A stretch of 64,000 nucleotides of DNA from Fontibacillus phaseoli (GTDB lineage: Bacteria > Bacillota > Bacilli > Paenibacillales > Paenibacillaceae): contig NZ_QPJW01000001.1 of the NCBI RefSeq assembly GCF_003337355.1, forward strand, positions 62,001 to 126,000, read 5' to 3'. Made by a program: the position numbers and the translations under genes. This document shows positions 9,154 to 19,055 of this stretch, piece by piece; positions within the stretch are counted from its first letter, which is position 1; each line of letters opens with the position of its first letter. The notes beneath the pieces are model-generated. The model was not told the DNA's origin, searched no databases, and was given only the letters and a program-made list of their open reading frames with translations.

Positions 9154-10695
9154 TTGTTTGAAACAGTACCTGACTTCTTGTTGATCCCCATTGTCGTGAT
9201 TGCCGTCATTATCGTGCTTGGGTTGGCTTTCTGGGCTCGCTACAAAACGGTTAGCCCGGATGAAGCGATGATTGTGACGGGGTCTTTTCTCGGGAGCAAA
9301 AATATATCCGGGGATGAATCAGGCCGCAAGATCAAAATCGTCCGTGGGGGCGGCGCGTTTATATGGCCTATTTTCCAAAAAGCGGAATTCATGTCCCTGT
9401 TGTCCCACAAGCTGGACGTTATGACGCCGGAAGTGTACACGGAACAAGGGGTTCCTGTATCTGCAGACGGGGTTGCGATCATCAAGGTAGGGAGTGTGGT
9501 GGAGGATGTAGCGACAGCGGCGGAACAGTTCATGGGCAAGCCGATTGAATCGCTCAAAGGCGAAGCGCAGGAAGTGCTGGAAGGGCATCTGCGGTCCATT
9601 CTCGGCTCCATGACTGTTGAGGAAGTGTACCGGAACCGCGATAAATTTGCCCAGGAAGTTCAAGGCGTGGCGGCACGGGATCTGAAAAAAATGGGTCTTC
9701 AAATCGTTTCGTTCACGATCAAGGACGTACGCGACAAGCATGGGTACCTTGAAGCGCTAGGGAAGCCGCGGATCGCGGCGGTCAAGCGGGATGCGGAGAT
9801 TGCCGAGGCGGAAGCGGTGCGGGACGCGCGAATTCAGAAAGCGCTTGCCGAGGAATCCGGACAAAAGGCAGAGCTGGTGCGGGATACGAATATTGCGGAA
9901 GCCTCCAAAGAGAAAGAATTGAAGGTCGCTTCGTTTAAGAAGGAACAGGATACCGCCAAAGCCGAAGCGGACCAGGCTTATCATATTCAGGAAGCCCGGG
10001 CCAAACAGACGATGGTCGAGGAACAAATGAAGGTTGAACTTGTCCGCAAAGAACGTGAAATTGATTTGCAAGATAAAGAAATTATGGTCCGGCAGAAACA
10101 ATATGACGCGGAGGTAAAGAAAAAAGCCGACGCGGACCGTTATGCCGTGGAGCAAGCGGCGGAAGCGGATAAAGCCCGGAAGATGCGCGAAGCGGATGCG
10201 CTGCAGTATTCCATAGAGACGCAGGCAAAAGCATCGGCCGAACAAAAGCGGCTGGAGGGTCTCGCTATCGCGGATGCGGAACGGGCCAAAGGTACGGCGG
10301 ATGCCGAAATCATCCGTTTGCGGGGGCTGGCCGAGGCCGAGGCGAAAGAAAAGCTTGCCGAGGCGTTCCAGAAGTTCGGCGAGGCGGCCATCCTCGATAT
10401 CGTCGTGAAGATGCTGCCTGAGCTGGCCGGTAAAATCGCGGCTCCGCTCTCAACGATCGATAAGCTGACAGTAGTTGATACCGGCAAAGGCGAAGGGGCT
10501 GCACGCGTCAGCAACTATGTCACCGAGCTGATGGCGACGGCGCCCGAAATGTTAAAGAACGTATCCGGCATCGATTTGGATCAGCTTATCCAGGGACTGA
10601 CCAAAGGCAAGATAGCGCAGCCAGCCGCAGCGCCGGTACCGGCGGCCAAAGCTTCCGTGTTGCTCGAAAGCGCGGCATCCCAGGAAACCCCATAA
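9154..10695 (+). CDS. floT: Flotillin-like protein FloT
   Basis: 513-residue SPFH/band-7 protein that scaffolds functional membrane microdomains. A hydrophobic N-terminal segment (about residues 5-27) anchors it. The SPFH domain covers about 30-210, then a long Ala/Glu/Lys-rich coiled coil (about 205-400, many EAEA and ADAERAKG stretches), then a flotillin C-terminal region with conserved AAPLSTIDKL. The TTG start abuts the yuaF stop and is preceded by AAGGAG. The C-terminal Pro/Ala-rich tail is variable in the family. It sits in the yuaF operon and is probably sigma-W dependent. Confidence 0.93.
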   Translation: MFETVPDFLLIPIVVIAVIIVLGLAFWARYKTVSPDEAMIVTGSFLGSKNISGDESGRKIKIVRGGGAFIWPIFQKAEFMSLLSHKLDVMTPEVYTEQGVPVSADGVAIIKVGSVVEDVATAAEQFMGKPIESLKGEAQEVLEGHLRSILGSMTVEEVYRNRDKFAQEVQGVAARDLKKMGLQIVSFTIKDVRDKHGYLEALGKPRIAAVKRDAEIAEAEAVRDARIQKALAEESGQKAELVRDTNIAEASKEKELKVASFKKEQDTAKAEADQAYHIQEARAKQTMVEEQMKVELVRKEREIDLQDKEIMVRQKQYDAEVKKKADADRYAVEQAAEADKARKMREADALQYSIETQAKASAEQKRLEGLAIADAERAKGTADAEIIRLRGLAEAEAKEKLAEAFQKFGEAAILDIVVKMLPELAGKIAAPLSTIDKLTVVDTGKGEGAARVSNYVTELMATAPEMLKNVSGIDLDQLIQGLTKGKIAQPAAAPVPAAKASVLLESAASQETP

Positions 10696-10722
10696 ATCGG
10701 CAATAAATTACGTTTATACTGA

Positions 10723-10752
10723 AGCATTCCTCAAGCCTGAGGGATGCTTTTG
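10723..10752 (+). terminator. Terminator after floT
   Basis: AGCATTCCTCA (10723-10733) pairs with TGAGGGATGCT (10738-10748) with one G-T pair, followed by TTTTG. Confidence 0.8.
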
Positions 10753-10852
10753 TATTATTTAATGCAAAGGCTGGCAAGGATAAGAGACGTCGATTATAAT
10801 AGGCATTAGCGTTCCGGAGAATAGAATAATGCATTTAAAATGAGGTGCAATT

Positions 10853-11698
10853 GTGAATAGCCTTCAAGTGGCCAAAGTGTTGAATAACAACGTCATCATT
10901 GCCCATCATCCCGAACACGGCGAAGTGGTCGTGATCGGAAAAGGCATTGGTTTTAACCGGAAGACTGGCGATTCTATTCCTCTCGAATCGGTAGAAAAAA
11001 TGTTCATTCTGACGAACCAGCATGAACAAGAGCAGTACAAACAGCTTGTTCCGCAGGTTGATGAGCAATTGATTGAGATCATTGGTGAGATCATTATGTA
11101 TATCACAAAAAAGACACAGGCTAAACTTAACGAGCATATACATATCGCTCTCACGGATCACCTCGCTTTTGCCATCAAAAGGGCTGAGCAGGATCTCGCT
11201 TTTCATAATCCGTTTCTGTATGAAACCAAGGAAATATATCCTGAGGAATATGAATTGGCGGAGTATGCAATCGGTTTGATTCACCGGAAATTAGGAGTCG
11301 ATCTAGGGGAAGATGAAATCGGATTCGTGGCCCTGCATATCAACAGCGCGTTAACAAACCGGCATATCAGCGAAGTTCGGGGACATACCCAACTGATTGC
11401 CGAACTGGTTGCCTTGGTGGAAAGCGAACTGAAGTTTACGATTTTGCGAAACTCTTTGGATTATTCCCGACTCTTGACGCATTTGCGGTTTGCGATTGAA
11501 CGTATTCGCCGCGGCGAGCAGGTCGGTGAAGTGGAAAAACTCGATAACCTCTTAAGACAGGAATATCCCGTGCTTTATTCCCTTGCGGGAAAGTTGACGG
11601 CGCTAATGGAACAGCGTTTGAACAAGCCCGTCTATCCCGCGGAAGTCAGTTACTTGACTATGCATTTACACCGCGTGGCTCCTCCTCAACTTCAATAA
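10853..11698 (+). CDS. glcT: Transcription antiterminator of the glucose PTS, BglG family
   Basis: 281-residue RNA-binding antiterminator. The N-terminal CAT domain (about residues 1-55, VAKVLNNNVIIAHH) binds the RAT RNA hairpin. Two PTS regulation domains follow (about 65-170 and 175-281) with the conserved phosphorylatable histidines visible in EHIHIALTDH, VALHINSAL and TMHLHRV. GTG start with GAGGTG upstream. It lies directly before a RAT-like leader and ptsG, the order seen for GlcT in B. subtilis and staphylococci. In the absence of glucose, PTS phosphorylation is expected to keep it inactive. Confidence 0.92.
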   Translation: MNSLQVAKVLNNNVIIAHHPEHGEVVVIGKGIGFNRKTGDSIPLESVEKMFILTNQHEQEQYKQLVPQVDEQLIEIIGEIIMYITKKTQAKLNEHIHIALTDHLAFAIKRAEQDLAFHNPFLYETKEIYPEEYELAEYAIGLIHRKLGVDLGEDEIGFVALHINSALTNRHISEVRGHTQLIAELVALVESELKFTILRNSLDYSRLLTHLRFAIERIRRGEQVGEVEKLDNLLRQEYPVLYSLAGKLTALMEQRLNKPVYPAEVSYLTMHLHRVAPPQLQ

Positions 11699-11704
11699 CG
11701 TAAC

Positions 11705-11733
11705 TTGCGCTTGCTAAGCAGGTTTGTTATAAT
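11705..11733 (+). promoter_or_regulatory. Promoter of the ptsG leader
   Basis: TTGCGC (11705-11710), 17-bp spacer, TATAAT (11728-11733). It starts a leader of roughly 180 nt before ptsG that contains the RAT-like element. Confidence 0.65.
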
Positions 11734-11762
11734 CTTTGCGATAAACAACAACATATCACAAT

Positions 11763-11800
11763 GTGTGACTGATTCGATCAGGCATGAGTTGATAAAAGGT
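11763..11800 (+). promoter_or_regulatory. RAT-like RNA antiterminator target for GlcT
   Basis: The leader contains CTGATTCGATCAGGCATG, whose CTGAT-TCG-ATCAG hairpin and flanking GGCATGAGT resemble GlcT-type ribonucleic antiterminator sequences. The overlapping terminator that it should mask is not clearly resolved by eye; the T-rich stretch GGTTTTTGATTG just downstream is the likely site. Confidence 0.65.
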
Positions 11801-11925
11801 TTTTGATTGTATCGCCGATTTGCGGGGTATTATAACCGTAAATAAGGATATACGATTAGGAAACTTTATTGATTCGTGTCTTTTTGTTGTTTAAAACTTC
11901 AAAGATTGTGCGTAGGAGGATGTAT

Positions 11926-14001
11926 ATGTTTAAGAGGTTATTCGGCGTTTTACAAAGAGTCGGGAAGGCGCTTATGCTTCCAGTTGCTCTGCTGCCAGCT
12001 GCCGGTCTGCTTCTTGGGATAGGGAATATGCTGGTTAGTCCGGAGTTCCTGGATCTCGTGCCAGCTCTGGATAACCATACAGTACACGCCATTGCTACTG
12101 TAATGATGAACGCGGGGCAAATCGTATTTACGAACCTTGCGCTGTTGTTTGCGGTTGGCGTAGCGGTGGGACTGGCCGGCGGTGAAGGCGTAGCCGGATT
12201 GGCTGCGATCATCGGCTACCTCGTTATGAATGTAACGATGGGCTCGGTGATCGGCGTCGTACCGTCCATGATCGGGACCGATCCCGCGTATTCGAACGTG
12301 CTGGGGATTCCGACGCTCGCTACCGGTGTGTTTGGAGGTATTATTGTCGGGATTTTGGCGGCAAGCATGTACAACCGCTTCTTCAAAATCGAACTGCCTT
12401 CCTACCTCGGTTTTTTTGCGGGTAAACGGTTTGTACCGATTATGACGGCTGCGACATCCGTCATTCTGGGCTTGATCATGGTTATTATTTGGCCGCCGAT
12501 TCAGTCCGGATTGAATTCTGCGTCGCATTTTATGCTGGAGCAGAACCGGACGCTGTCCGCGTTCATTTTCGGGATTGTGGAACGTGCCCTGATTCCGTTC
12601 GGATTGCATCATATTTTCTATTCCCCGTTCTGGTTTGAATTTGGGGAATATGTAAACCATGCAGGGCAGCTTATCCGAGGCGACCAGCAGATATTCATGG
12701 CGCAATTGCGCGATGGCGAACCGTTTACGGCAGGTACGTTCATGACAGGGAAATTCCCGTTCATGATGTTCGGCTTACCGGCCGCTGCGCTTGCCATTTA
12801 TCATGAAGCAAGACCCGAGCACAAAAAGTATGTTGCGGGTATCATGGGTTCCGCGGCCCTGACATCGTTTTTGACAGGGATCACCGAACCGTTGGAATTC
12901 TCGTTCCTGTTCGTGGCTCCGATACTTTTTGCGGTGCATTGCGTATTTGCAGGTCTGTCTTTCATGACCATGCACATCCTCGGCGTGAAAATCGGAATGA
13001 CTTTTTCCGGCGGATTGATCGATTATCTGATCTTTGGGGTTATACCGGGACGCACCCCTTGGTGGTATGTGATCATCGTCGGATTAATTCTCGCCGTGAT
13101 CTACTATTTCGGATTCAGGTTCGTGATCCGCAAATTCAATCTGAGGACGCCGGGTCGCGAGGACGCCGCGGCAACAGAGGAGAGCGGTACGAATCAAGGA
13201 AAAGCCGTTACGCAGGATGAACTTCCGCACAACATTCTGTCCGCGCTTGGCGGAGGAATCAATATCGCCCATTTGGACGCTTGCATTACCCGTTTGCGGG
13301 TCGAAGTCAAGGACAAAGGAAATGTCGATAAGGACCGGCTCAAAAAACTTGGAGCTTCCGGCGTTTTGGAAGTAGGCAACAACATTCAGGCTATTTTCGG
13401 TACAAGATCGGACACCATCAAATCACAGATTGCGGATATTATGAGCGGTAAAACGCCGGCGATCCCGACGAAGCCTGACGCTCCGGCAGCGGAACAAAAA
13501 CCTGTGGCGGTGGAACAGCAGGCAGCCCAGGACGGCGATGCGGTCATCCAGGAGGATATCGTAATGCCGGTGAACGGCGAACTGATGGACATCACTAAAG
13601 TACCTGATCCGGTATTTTCCGAAAAGATGACTGGTGATGGTTTCGCGGTTCTTCCGCATGACGGCACGATCTGCTCTCCGGTTTACGGTAAAGTATTCAA
13701 TGTATTCCCTAGTAAGCATGCTGTGGGAATCATGTCCGACGGAGGCAAGGAAGTGCTCGTGCATATCGGGGTAAACACCGTTAAGCTGAAAGGGCAAGGC
13801 TTCAACGTTCTTGTGAATGAGGGAGACCTGGTTTCCGCAGGACAGCCGATCATGGAAGTGGATCTCGAATATGTGAAAGAGCACGCCCCTTCCATTATAT
13901 CGCCGATCATCTTCTCCAATCTGCCGGAAGGTTCGGAGGTAACTCTGAAGAAATCCGGTGCTTTGAAAAAGGGCGAAGAGAATATCATAACGATCCGCTA
14001 A
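11926..14001 (+). CDS. ptsG: PTS glucose transporter subunit EIICBA
   Basis: 691-residue glucose permease that imports and phosphorylates glucose. The EIIC membrane domain (about residues 1-395) begins [20 protein letters not shown] and has many hydrophobic segments. The EIIB domain carries the phospho-cysteine Cys453 in [13 protein letters not shown] linker rich in Ala, Pro and Glu leads to the EIIA domain, where His613 in VHIGVNTV is the phosphorylated histidine. ATG 11926 has GTAGGAGG with good spacing; an ATG six bases earlier is too close to it. Expression is likely controlled by GlcT through the RAT leader. ptsH and ptsI follow in the same direction. Confidence 0.96.
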   Translation: MFKRLFGVLQRVGKALMLPVALLPAAGLLLGIGNMLVSPEFLDLVPALDNHTVHAIATVMMNAGQIVFTNLALLFAVGVAVGLAGGEGVAGLAAIIGYLVMNVTMGSVIGVVPSMIGTDPAYSNVLGIPTLATGVFGGIIVGILAASMYNRFFKIELPSYLGFFAGKRFVPIMTAATSVILGLIMVIIWPPIQSGLNSASHFMLEQNRTLSAFIFGIVERALIPFGLHHIFYSPFWFEFGEYVNHAGQLIRGDQQIFMAQLRDGEPFTAGTFMTGKFPFMMFGLPAAALAIYHEARPEHKKYVAGIMGSAALTSFLTGITEPLEFSFLFVAPILFAVHCVFAGLSFMTMHILGVKIGMTFSGGLIDYLIFGVIPGRTPWWYVIIVGLILAVIYYFGFRFVIRKFNLRTPGREDAAATEESGTNQGKAVTQDELPHNILSALGGGINIAHLDACITRLRVEVKDKGNVDKDRLKKLGASGVLEVGNNIQAIFGTRSDTIKSQIADIMSGKTPAIPTKPDAPAAEQKPVAVEQQAAQDGDAVIQEDIVMPVNGELMDITKVPDPVFSEKMTGDGFAVLPHDGTICSPVYGKVFNVFPSKHAVGIMSDGGKEVLVHIGVNTVKLKGQGFNVLVNEGDLVSAGQPIMEVDLEYVKEHAPSIISPIIFSNLPEGSEVTLKKSGALKKGEENIITIR

Positions 14002-14093
14002 GACACTATAGCGAAGGCAAAAGTTGGATTTGGTGGTTACGATCCCTTAAAATAAAGGGAGAACTCATAATAAGAAAGCGAGATGTATACACA

Positions 14094-14369
14094 ATGGAAA
14101 AAAACTTCAGAATTACAGACGAAGACGGTATTCACGCACGCCCTGCAACGGCATTGGTAAACACCGCTAATAAATTTAAAGAGGCGGAAGCTTTTGCGGA
14201 AGCCAACGGTAAAAAAGTAACGCTGAAATCGATTTTGGGCGTTCTTTCTCTCGGTTTGGAAAAAGGGGATTCGATCACTTTATTAGTAGAGGGTGAAAAT
14301 GCTGCGGAAGCCCTTCAAGCGCTCACGGATGTGATGATTAACGAAGGGTTAGGCGAAGTGAATGCTTAA
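14094..14369 (+). CDS. ptsH: Phosphocarrier protein HPr
   Basis: 91-residue HPr that passes phosphate from enzyme I to the EII complexes. His14 in GIHARPAT is the catalytic phosphorylation site. Ser46 in [11 protein letters not shown] is the regulatory site used by HPr kinase for CcpA-dependent catabolite control in Firmicutes. It overlaps ptsI by eight bases, indicating coupled translation. The 92-bp gap from ptsG shows no strong terminator, so read-through from ptsG is likely. Confidence 0.96.
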   Translation: MEKNFRITDEDGIHARPATALVNTANKFKEAEAFAEANGKKVTLKSILGVLSLGLEKGDSITLLVEGENAAEALQALTDVMINEGLGEVNA

Positions 14370-16074
14370 GATAGACGGCATTGCCGCATCGGCCGGGGTT
14401 GCGATTGCCGCTGCTTTCAAATTGGAGCATCCTGACTATACAGTGAAACGTCAAAATGGTGATGATCCGGCTGCCGAGCTTGCCCGTTTGGAGGAAGCCC
14501 TGGCAACATCCCAACGGGAGCTTGAAGCGATTAAAGAGCGCACGCTTCAAGAACTGGGCGAGAAAAAAGCGGAGATTTTCGAATCTCATCTGTTGATTTT
14601 GAATGATCCGGAGCTGTTGACTCCGGTTCGCGATAAAATTACGGCGGAAAAAGTGAGCGCTGAATATGCGTTGGATGAAACATCCAAGCAATTTATCAGC
14701 ATGTTTGAGAATATGAAAAGCGCGTATCTTCGTGAGCGCGCGGCGGATATGCGCGACGTTACCAAGCGGGTGCTGACGCATCTGCTCGGACTTTCCTATG
14801 TGAATCCTGCAGAGATCAGCGAAGAAGTGATCGTCATTGCCGAAGATTTGACTCCTTCGGATACGGCTCAGCTCAACCGGAAATACGTGAAGGGATTTAC
14901 TACGAATATCGGAGGCAGAACTTCGCATTCGGCTATTATGGCGCGATCCCTTGAAATTCCGGCTGTCGTAGGAACGAAAGATGTACTGGCTCAAGTCAAC
15001 TCTGGCGACATGATTATCGTCGACGGGCTGGACGGCGTCGTGATCGTAAACCCGGCCCCGGAGGTGCTTGAGGAGTATAAGACTAAGCGCGATAACCATC
15101 TTCGCCAAATCGAAGAATGGAAAAAGCTGCGTGAGATCCCGACCGTTTCGGAGGACGGGGTACATGTTGAGCTCGCGGCCAATATCGGGACCCCGAACGA
15201 TGTTACGGGCGTGTTGGAGAATGGCGGCGAGGGCGTCGGTCTGTACCGCACCGAGTTCTTGTACATGGGTCGGAGCGAATTGCCTTCTGAAGAAGTCCAG
15301 TTTAACGCTTATAAAACAGTACTGGAAAAGATGGAAGGCAAGCCGGTCGTCGTCAGAACTTTGGATATCGGCGGGGACAAGGAGCTCCCTTATCTCGATC
15401 TTCCGAAGGAAATGAACCCGTTCCTCGGCTTCCGCGCCGTTCGGCTTTGCCTGGAGCGGACTGATATTTTCCGCACCCAGTTGCGCGCCTTGTTGCGGGC
15501 GAGCACGTACGGGAACCTGCGGATCATGTTCCCGATGATCGCAACGCTGGATGAATTCCGGCAGGCCAAGGTGCTTCTGCTGGAAGAGAAGGAGAAGCTG
15601 GTTTCGGAAGGCATTGCCGTATCCGGCTCCATTCAGCTCGGCATTATGGTCGAGATTCCTTCGACCGCCGTGCTGGCGGATCAGTTCGCCAAAGAGGTCG
15701 ATTTCTTCAGTATCGGCACGAACGATCTCATTCAATATACGATGGCTGCGGATCGGATGAACGAGCGCGTATCTTATCTGTATCAGCCGTACAATCCGGC
15801 GATTTTGCGCCTGGTTAAAATGGTCATCGACGCCGCTCACAAGGAAGGCCGTTGGGCCGGCATGTGCGGGGAGATGGCGGGCGACGCCACGGCGATTCCG
15901 TTGCTGCTCGGATTGGGACTCGATGAATTCAGCATGAGCGCAACCTCGATCCTTCCGGCTCGTTCGCAAATCTCCAAGCTGTCCAAAGCGGAGATGAAGG
16001 ATCTGGCGGATCTGGCCCTGCAAAAGCAGACGGCTGAAGAGGTCGTGCAGCTTGTCCGGGGAATCGGACATTAA
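14362..16074 (+). CDS. ptsI: PTS enzyme I (phosphoenolpyruvate-protein phosphotransferase)
   Basis: 570-residue enzyme that takes phosphate from PEP and gives it to HPr. His189 in [13 protein letters not shown] is the phosphorylated residue. The C-terminal PEP-binding barrel shows the usual blocks: [42 protein letters not shown] and [10 protein letters not shown] with the proton-donating cysteine. The ATG lies within the end of ptsH. It completes the general PTS module of the locus and is closed by a terminator. A 577-codon antisense frame over this gene is a shadow. Confidence 0.97.
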   Translation: MLKIDGIAASAGVAIAAAFKLEHPDYTVKRQNGDDPAAELARLEEALATSQRELEAIKERTLQELGEKKAEIFESHLLILNDPELLTPVRDKITAEKVSAEYALDETSKQFISMFENMKSAYLRERAADMRDVTKRVLTHLLGLSYVNPAEISEEVIVIAEDLTPSDTAQLNRKYVKGFTTNIGGRTSHSAIMARSLEIPAVVGTKDVLAQVNSGDMIIVDGLDGVVIVNPAPEVLEEYKTKRDNHLRQIEEWKKLREIPTVSEDGVHVELAANIGTPNDVTGVLENGGEGVGLYRTEFLYMGRSELPSEEVQFNAYKTVLEKMEGKPVVVRTLDIGGDKELPYLDLPKEMNPFLGFRAVRLCLERTDIFRTQLRALLRASTYGNLRIMFPMIATLDEFRQAKVLLLEEKEKLVSEGIAVSGSIQLGIMVEIPSTAVLADQFAKEVDFFSIGTNDLIQYTMAADRMNERVSYLYQPYNPAILRLVKMVIDAAHKEGRWAGMCGEMAGDATAIPLLLGLGLDEFSMSATSILPARSQISKLSKAEMKDLADLALQKQTAEEVVQLVRGIGH

Positions 16075-16160
16075 GCAAGTTTACGGGTGACCGTTTGTTG
16101 TTCTTCGGTCTGCAACCATTTTGAACTTTTCTTTTCCAGCATTTTGGGTTTCATCTATTC

Positions 16161-16188
16161 AACCGGTGCCTTTGGGCACCGGTTTTTT
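16161..16188 (+). terminator. Terminator of the pts operon
   Basis: AACCGGTGCC (16161-16170) / GGGCACCGGTT with loop TTT, followed by a run of T. Perfect stem. Confidence 0.9.
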
Positions 16189-16290
16189 ATTTGTTGGATG
16201 TCCATACTGTCTGCTGTTAATGGAATCTGCTATCTATGCAGTCTGCTGTCTAGGCAATCTGCTCCCTGGCTCATGAACCTGCGGCTTTAT

Positions 16291-16475
16291 TTTCTAACGG
16301 ACATGAGAGACGTTAACCCTCCCGAAAATGGGGGGGGGAATTCTAACGGACACCAGAGCGCTTATTCCCGCGAAATTTCAACGAAATGAGCCCATTTTAG
16401 GAGATTAAGGTCTCCTGTGTCCGTTAGATTGCGAGGAGGCCAAAAAAACGGTTAGTTAAGGTCTCCTATGTCCGT
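16291..16475. repeat. Four copies of a TCTAACGGACA intergenic repeat
   Basis: Two forward copies (TCTAACGGACATGAGAGACG near 16292; TCTAACGGACACCAGAGCG near 16342) are followed by two inverted copies (reading TCCGTTAGA near 16420 and TCCGTTAAAG near 16471, each preceded by AAGGTCTCCT). The rest of the gap to about 16640 shows no gene. Confidence 0.7.
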
Positions 16476-16645
16476 TAAAGTTTCAACGCACTCTAGCATT
16501 CACCATTACTGAGCATTCAGTATTGCCTATCATCCTCAGAGCCCTTATTGATGCCAGTCTCACCCCTCCACATCCGTTTAAAGCAATTGTCGAACATTCA
16601 CCCGAACTTTACGCGCAACGGTTAGTAACATTCGGAGTCAATCCG

Positions 16646-16745
16646 GTAACTGATTTAGTAACTGATCATTAACTAACTCGTAGCTAACTCGTAACTAATC
16701 CGTAATTAACCCGTAATTAACCCGCAACTGACCAGTAACTAATCA
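16646..16745. repeat. Degenerate 11-bp tandem repeat
   Basis: Nine consecutive units of about 11 bp with consensus GTAACTAAYCC (units GTAACTGATCA, GTAGCTAACTC, GTAACTAATCC, two copies of GTAATTAACCC, and so on). No spacers and no coding potential. Confidence 0.75.
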
Positions 16746-16903
16746 GCTTCGTCGAATCGTGATCCGGTATCCGTCGGCCCCGTCGAGCTCCTAACGCATC
16801 CATCCGTATCTGCTAGCGTGTACCGCTTGCTACTCCGGTTCTTCTTCCACTCTCACCTGACTATGGGAATCGAAGGCTATGTCCTCTTTTTATGTCCCTC
16901 GCC

Positions 16904-16929
16904 GTTAAGGAACAGCCTGATTTGGGTAA
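16904..16929 (+). promoter_or_regulatory. Sigma-B-like promoter upstream of ctc
   Basis: GTTAAG (16904-16909), 14-bp spacer, GGGTAA (16924-16929), close to the sigma-B consensus GTTTAA-N14-GGGTAT. ctc of B. subtilis is the classic sigma-B gene. Whether this organism has sigma-B is not known from the window. Confidence 0.5.
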
Positions 16930-16968
16930 GATAGTCATATGGCATAAATTTCAGGAGGTAGATGCATT

Positions 16969-17628
16969 ATGGCAACGAACCACCAAACCCAACAATTGGA
17001 TGCTTCACGGAGGGAAGAATTTACCCGGGCGTCGCTGCGGCTTCTGAGACAAGGCGGACGGATTCCGGCGGTCATATATGGAGCCCAGGCGGAAAGCTTG
17101 CCGATTCATGTCGATGCCAAAGAATTGGCGAAAGTATCGCGCACGGGACGGTCCGAGTTTTTTGATCTGAGGATCGAGGGTGGGGAGACCTTCCCGGCAT
17201 TGATTAAAGATATTCAGCAACGGAGCGGAGTCGTCGTCCACGTGGATTTCCAGAAAGTGTCCAAAAATAAACCGATTCGCGTCAAGGTGCCGCTGCATTT
17301 AAGCGGAACGGCCAAGGGAACGAAGGCAGGAGGCATCCTGCAAGTTCAGGCTACGGAACTGGAAGTGGAAGGATTGCCGGACAATTTGCCGGCCGGCATC
17401 GAAGTCGATGTGACGGAGCTCGGCACGGGCGACAAATTAACGGCGGCGGATGTAACCCTGCCGAAAGGCGTTACGCTCATTGGCTCGGAAGAGGAACTGC
17501 TGGCATCGATTGTGCTGCCGCGGGTGGTTGATGAGGAAGTGGATACCGGCACGGGTGCTGAATCGGAGGAAACGGCCGGCGAGTCGGATGCAGGTGACAC
17601 AGGTACGGCGGACGGAAATGACGCATAA
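16969..17628 (+). CDS. rplY: 50S ribosomal protein L25, general stress protein Ctc
   Basis: 219-residue L25/TL5/Ctc protein that binds 5S rRNA. The N-terminal L25 domain (about residues 5-95, with RRQGG-like LLRQGGRIPAVIYG) is followed by the TL5 beta-barrel domain (about 100-190, IRVKVPLHLSGTAKGTKAGG and VEGLPDNLPAGIEVDV). An acidic Glu/Asp/Gly/Thr tail of about 30 residues ends it. ATG with TCAGGAGGT upstream. Single gene with a terminator at 17641 and a possible sigma-B promoter, consistent with stress induction. Confidence 0.94.
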   Translation: MATNHQTQQLDASRREEFTRASLRLLRQGGRIPAVIYGAQAESLPIHVDAKELAKVSRTGRSEFFDLRIEGGETFPALIKDIQQRSGVVVHVDFQKVSKNKPIRVKVPLHLSGTAKGTKAGGILQVQATELEVEGLPDNLPAGIEVDVTELGTGDKLTAADVTLPKGVTLIGSEEELLASIVLPRVVDEEVDTGTGAESEETAGESDAGDTGTADGNDA

Positions 17629-17640
17629 GACACGAATGGA

Positions 17641-17668
17641 AAAGGTGGCCGCATGGCCATCTTTTTTT
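17641..17668 (+). terminator. Terminator after ctc
   Basis: AAGGTGGCC / GGCCATCTT with loop GCAT and one G-T pair, followed by a run of T. Confidence 0.85.
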
Positions 17669-17798
17669 GTTTTTAGTACAGTGAAAATTTGCATTTTCCT
17701 CACTTTTCCTCTCAGCTTGACGAAAAGTGATTTTGTAACTAGAATGGTTGCAGGATCAAACATTGGAATTATTCTAAATGAAGAAAGAAGGGGTTGTA

Positions 17799-18515
17799 TT
17801 GCCACCGAAAAAGCAAGGAAACGCCTTGGCGCAGCGAAAAGCGGAAGCGGAAAAGAAGTTGCAACAACAGCGGAAAAGACGGCTGATCTGGTTCTCGACG
17901 GTGGGAGTTTTGCTCGTTCTCATCGCTGTTGTATTGTCATTGGATCCGAAGCCTGTCGTAAAGGCTGCATCTTTTGACTACGATAATCTGCCCGTGCTCG
18001 GCCAAAGCGATGCACCGGTTAAAATCGTGGAATTCGGAGATTTCAAATGTCCGGCTTGTAAAATAGCGAATGATACTATCAAAACTCAGTTAGTCAGCGA
18101 TTATATAGAGCAGGGTGACGTCGCCTTTCATTTCATGAACCTGCCGTTTATCGGACCGGATTCATCGACGGCGGCGCTAGCTGTGCAATCCGTTTATCAC
18201 CAGAACAAAGAGGCATACTGGACTTATTTTGACGCTATTTATGAGAATCAAGGCGAGGAAAAGACCCAATGGGCTACGGTTGATTTTTTGGTCGGGCTGG
18301 CGAAAGAAATCAATCTTCCGGTCGACTATGACTTGCTTCAGAAAGACATCGAAAATAAAACGTATCAAAACGAAGTGGACGAGCAGTACGGCAAAGCCGG
18401 TAAGCTCAATATCGACAGCACACCTACCTTCTATATTAACGGCATAGAGTTTACAGGGAATCTTGGAAACTACGATGAGTTCAAGCGAGCCATCGATGAA
18501 GCGTTAAGTAAGTAA
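17799..18515 (+). CDS. bdbD: Membrane-anchored DsbA-like thiol oxidoreductase
   Basis: 238-residue protein that probably introduces disulfide bonds in exported proteins. A Lys/Gln/Arg-rich cytoplasmic tail is followed by one transmembrane helix (about residues 31-50) and a DsbA-fold domain outside the membrane. The redox motif is Cys84-Pro-Ala-Cys87, and the cis-proline loop shows as STPTFYING. TTG 17799 is preferred because AAGAAGGGG lies just upstream; the in-frame ATG at 17778 lacks a ribosome site. The DsbB-like partner follows 21 bases downstream, so the two form an oxidant/re-oxidant operon. Confidence 0.87.
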   Translation: MPPKKQGNALAQRKAEAEKKLQQQRKRRLIWFSTVGVLLVLIAVVLSLDPKPVVKAASFDYDNLPVLGQSDAPVKIVEFGDFKCPACKIANDTIKTQLVSDYIEQGDVAFHFMNLPFIGPDSSTAALAVQSVYHQNKEAYWTYFDAIYENQGEEKTQWATVDFLVGLAKEINLPVDYDLLQKDIENKTYQNEVDEQYGKAGKLNIDSTPTFYINGIEFTGNLGNYDEFKRAIDEALSK

Positions 18516-18536
18516 TTTAGTAGGGGGAATGGGCGG

Positions 18537-18977
18537 ATGCGATCATTTTTTAGGAATTACGGCATTTATCTCGCCTGGCTGGTCTCGCTTATAGCTACTG
18601 CGGGCAGCCTGTATTTGAGCGAAGTACTGCATTATGAACCGTGCAGATTGTGCTGGTTTCAGCGGATTTTCATGTATCCTCAGGTCATAGTTTTGGGGAT
18701 CGCCGCTTACCGCAATGACCGTTCGGCAGCCATCTATGCCATTCCTCTCAGTGTGATCGGCGGTTGCATTTCCTTGTACCACTATGCCGAGCAAAAAATT
18801 CCGGCTATGTCCAAGCTGCTTCCATGTAAAGTGGGGATTCCGTGCAATTTCGATTATCTGAACTGGTGGGGCTTCATTACCATTCCGTTTATGGCGCTAA
18901 TCGCATTTCTATTGATCATTTTGTTTATGTCCGCGGCGCGCAAGGAATCGGAGGATACCGGAGAGGTAGCCGAATAG
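18537..18977 (+). CDS. bdbC: DsbB-like quinone-linked disulfide oxidoreductase
   Basis: 146-residue membrane protein with four predicted transmembrane helices. Two periplasm-side cysteine pairs are present: Cys36/Cys39 in EPCRLCW after the first helix, and Cys97/Cys103 in LPCKVGIPC. This is the pattern of BdbC/DsbB proteins, which re-oxidise the DsbA-like partner and pass electrons to quinone. ATG after GGGGGAATGGGCGG. It is coupled to bdbD and followed by a terminator. The charged C-terminal tail is cytoplasmic. Confidence 0.9.
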   Translation: MRSFFRNYGIYLAWLVSLIATAGSLYLSEVLHYEPCRLCWFQRIFMYPQVIVLGIAAYRNDRSAAIYAIPLSVIGGCISLYHYAEQKIPAMSKLLPCKVGIPCNFDYLNWWGFITIPFMALIAFLLIILFMSAARKESEDTGEVAE

Positions 18978-19013
18978 AAGCAATAGAAATGTTATATTTT
19001 GTGAAAAAGAGGG

Positions 19014-19055
19014 CCGCCTGACTAGCAGATTTTATACTAGCAGGCGGTTTTGTTT
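19014..19055 (+). terminator. Terminator of bdbDC
   Basis: CCGCCTGACTAG (19014-19025) pairs with CTAGCAGGCGG (19037-19047) with one bulged A, followed by TTTTGTTTT. Confidence 0.85.

Noticed and set aside
14338..16071. 577-codon antisense open frame over ptsI
   Set aside because: Fully covered by ptsI, which has all enzyme I motifs; the antisense product has no recognisable domain and arises from codon bias.
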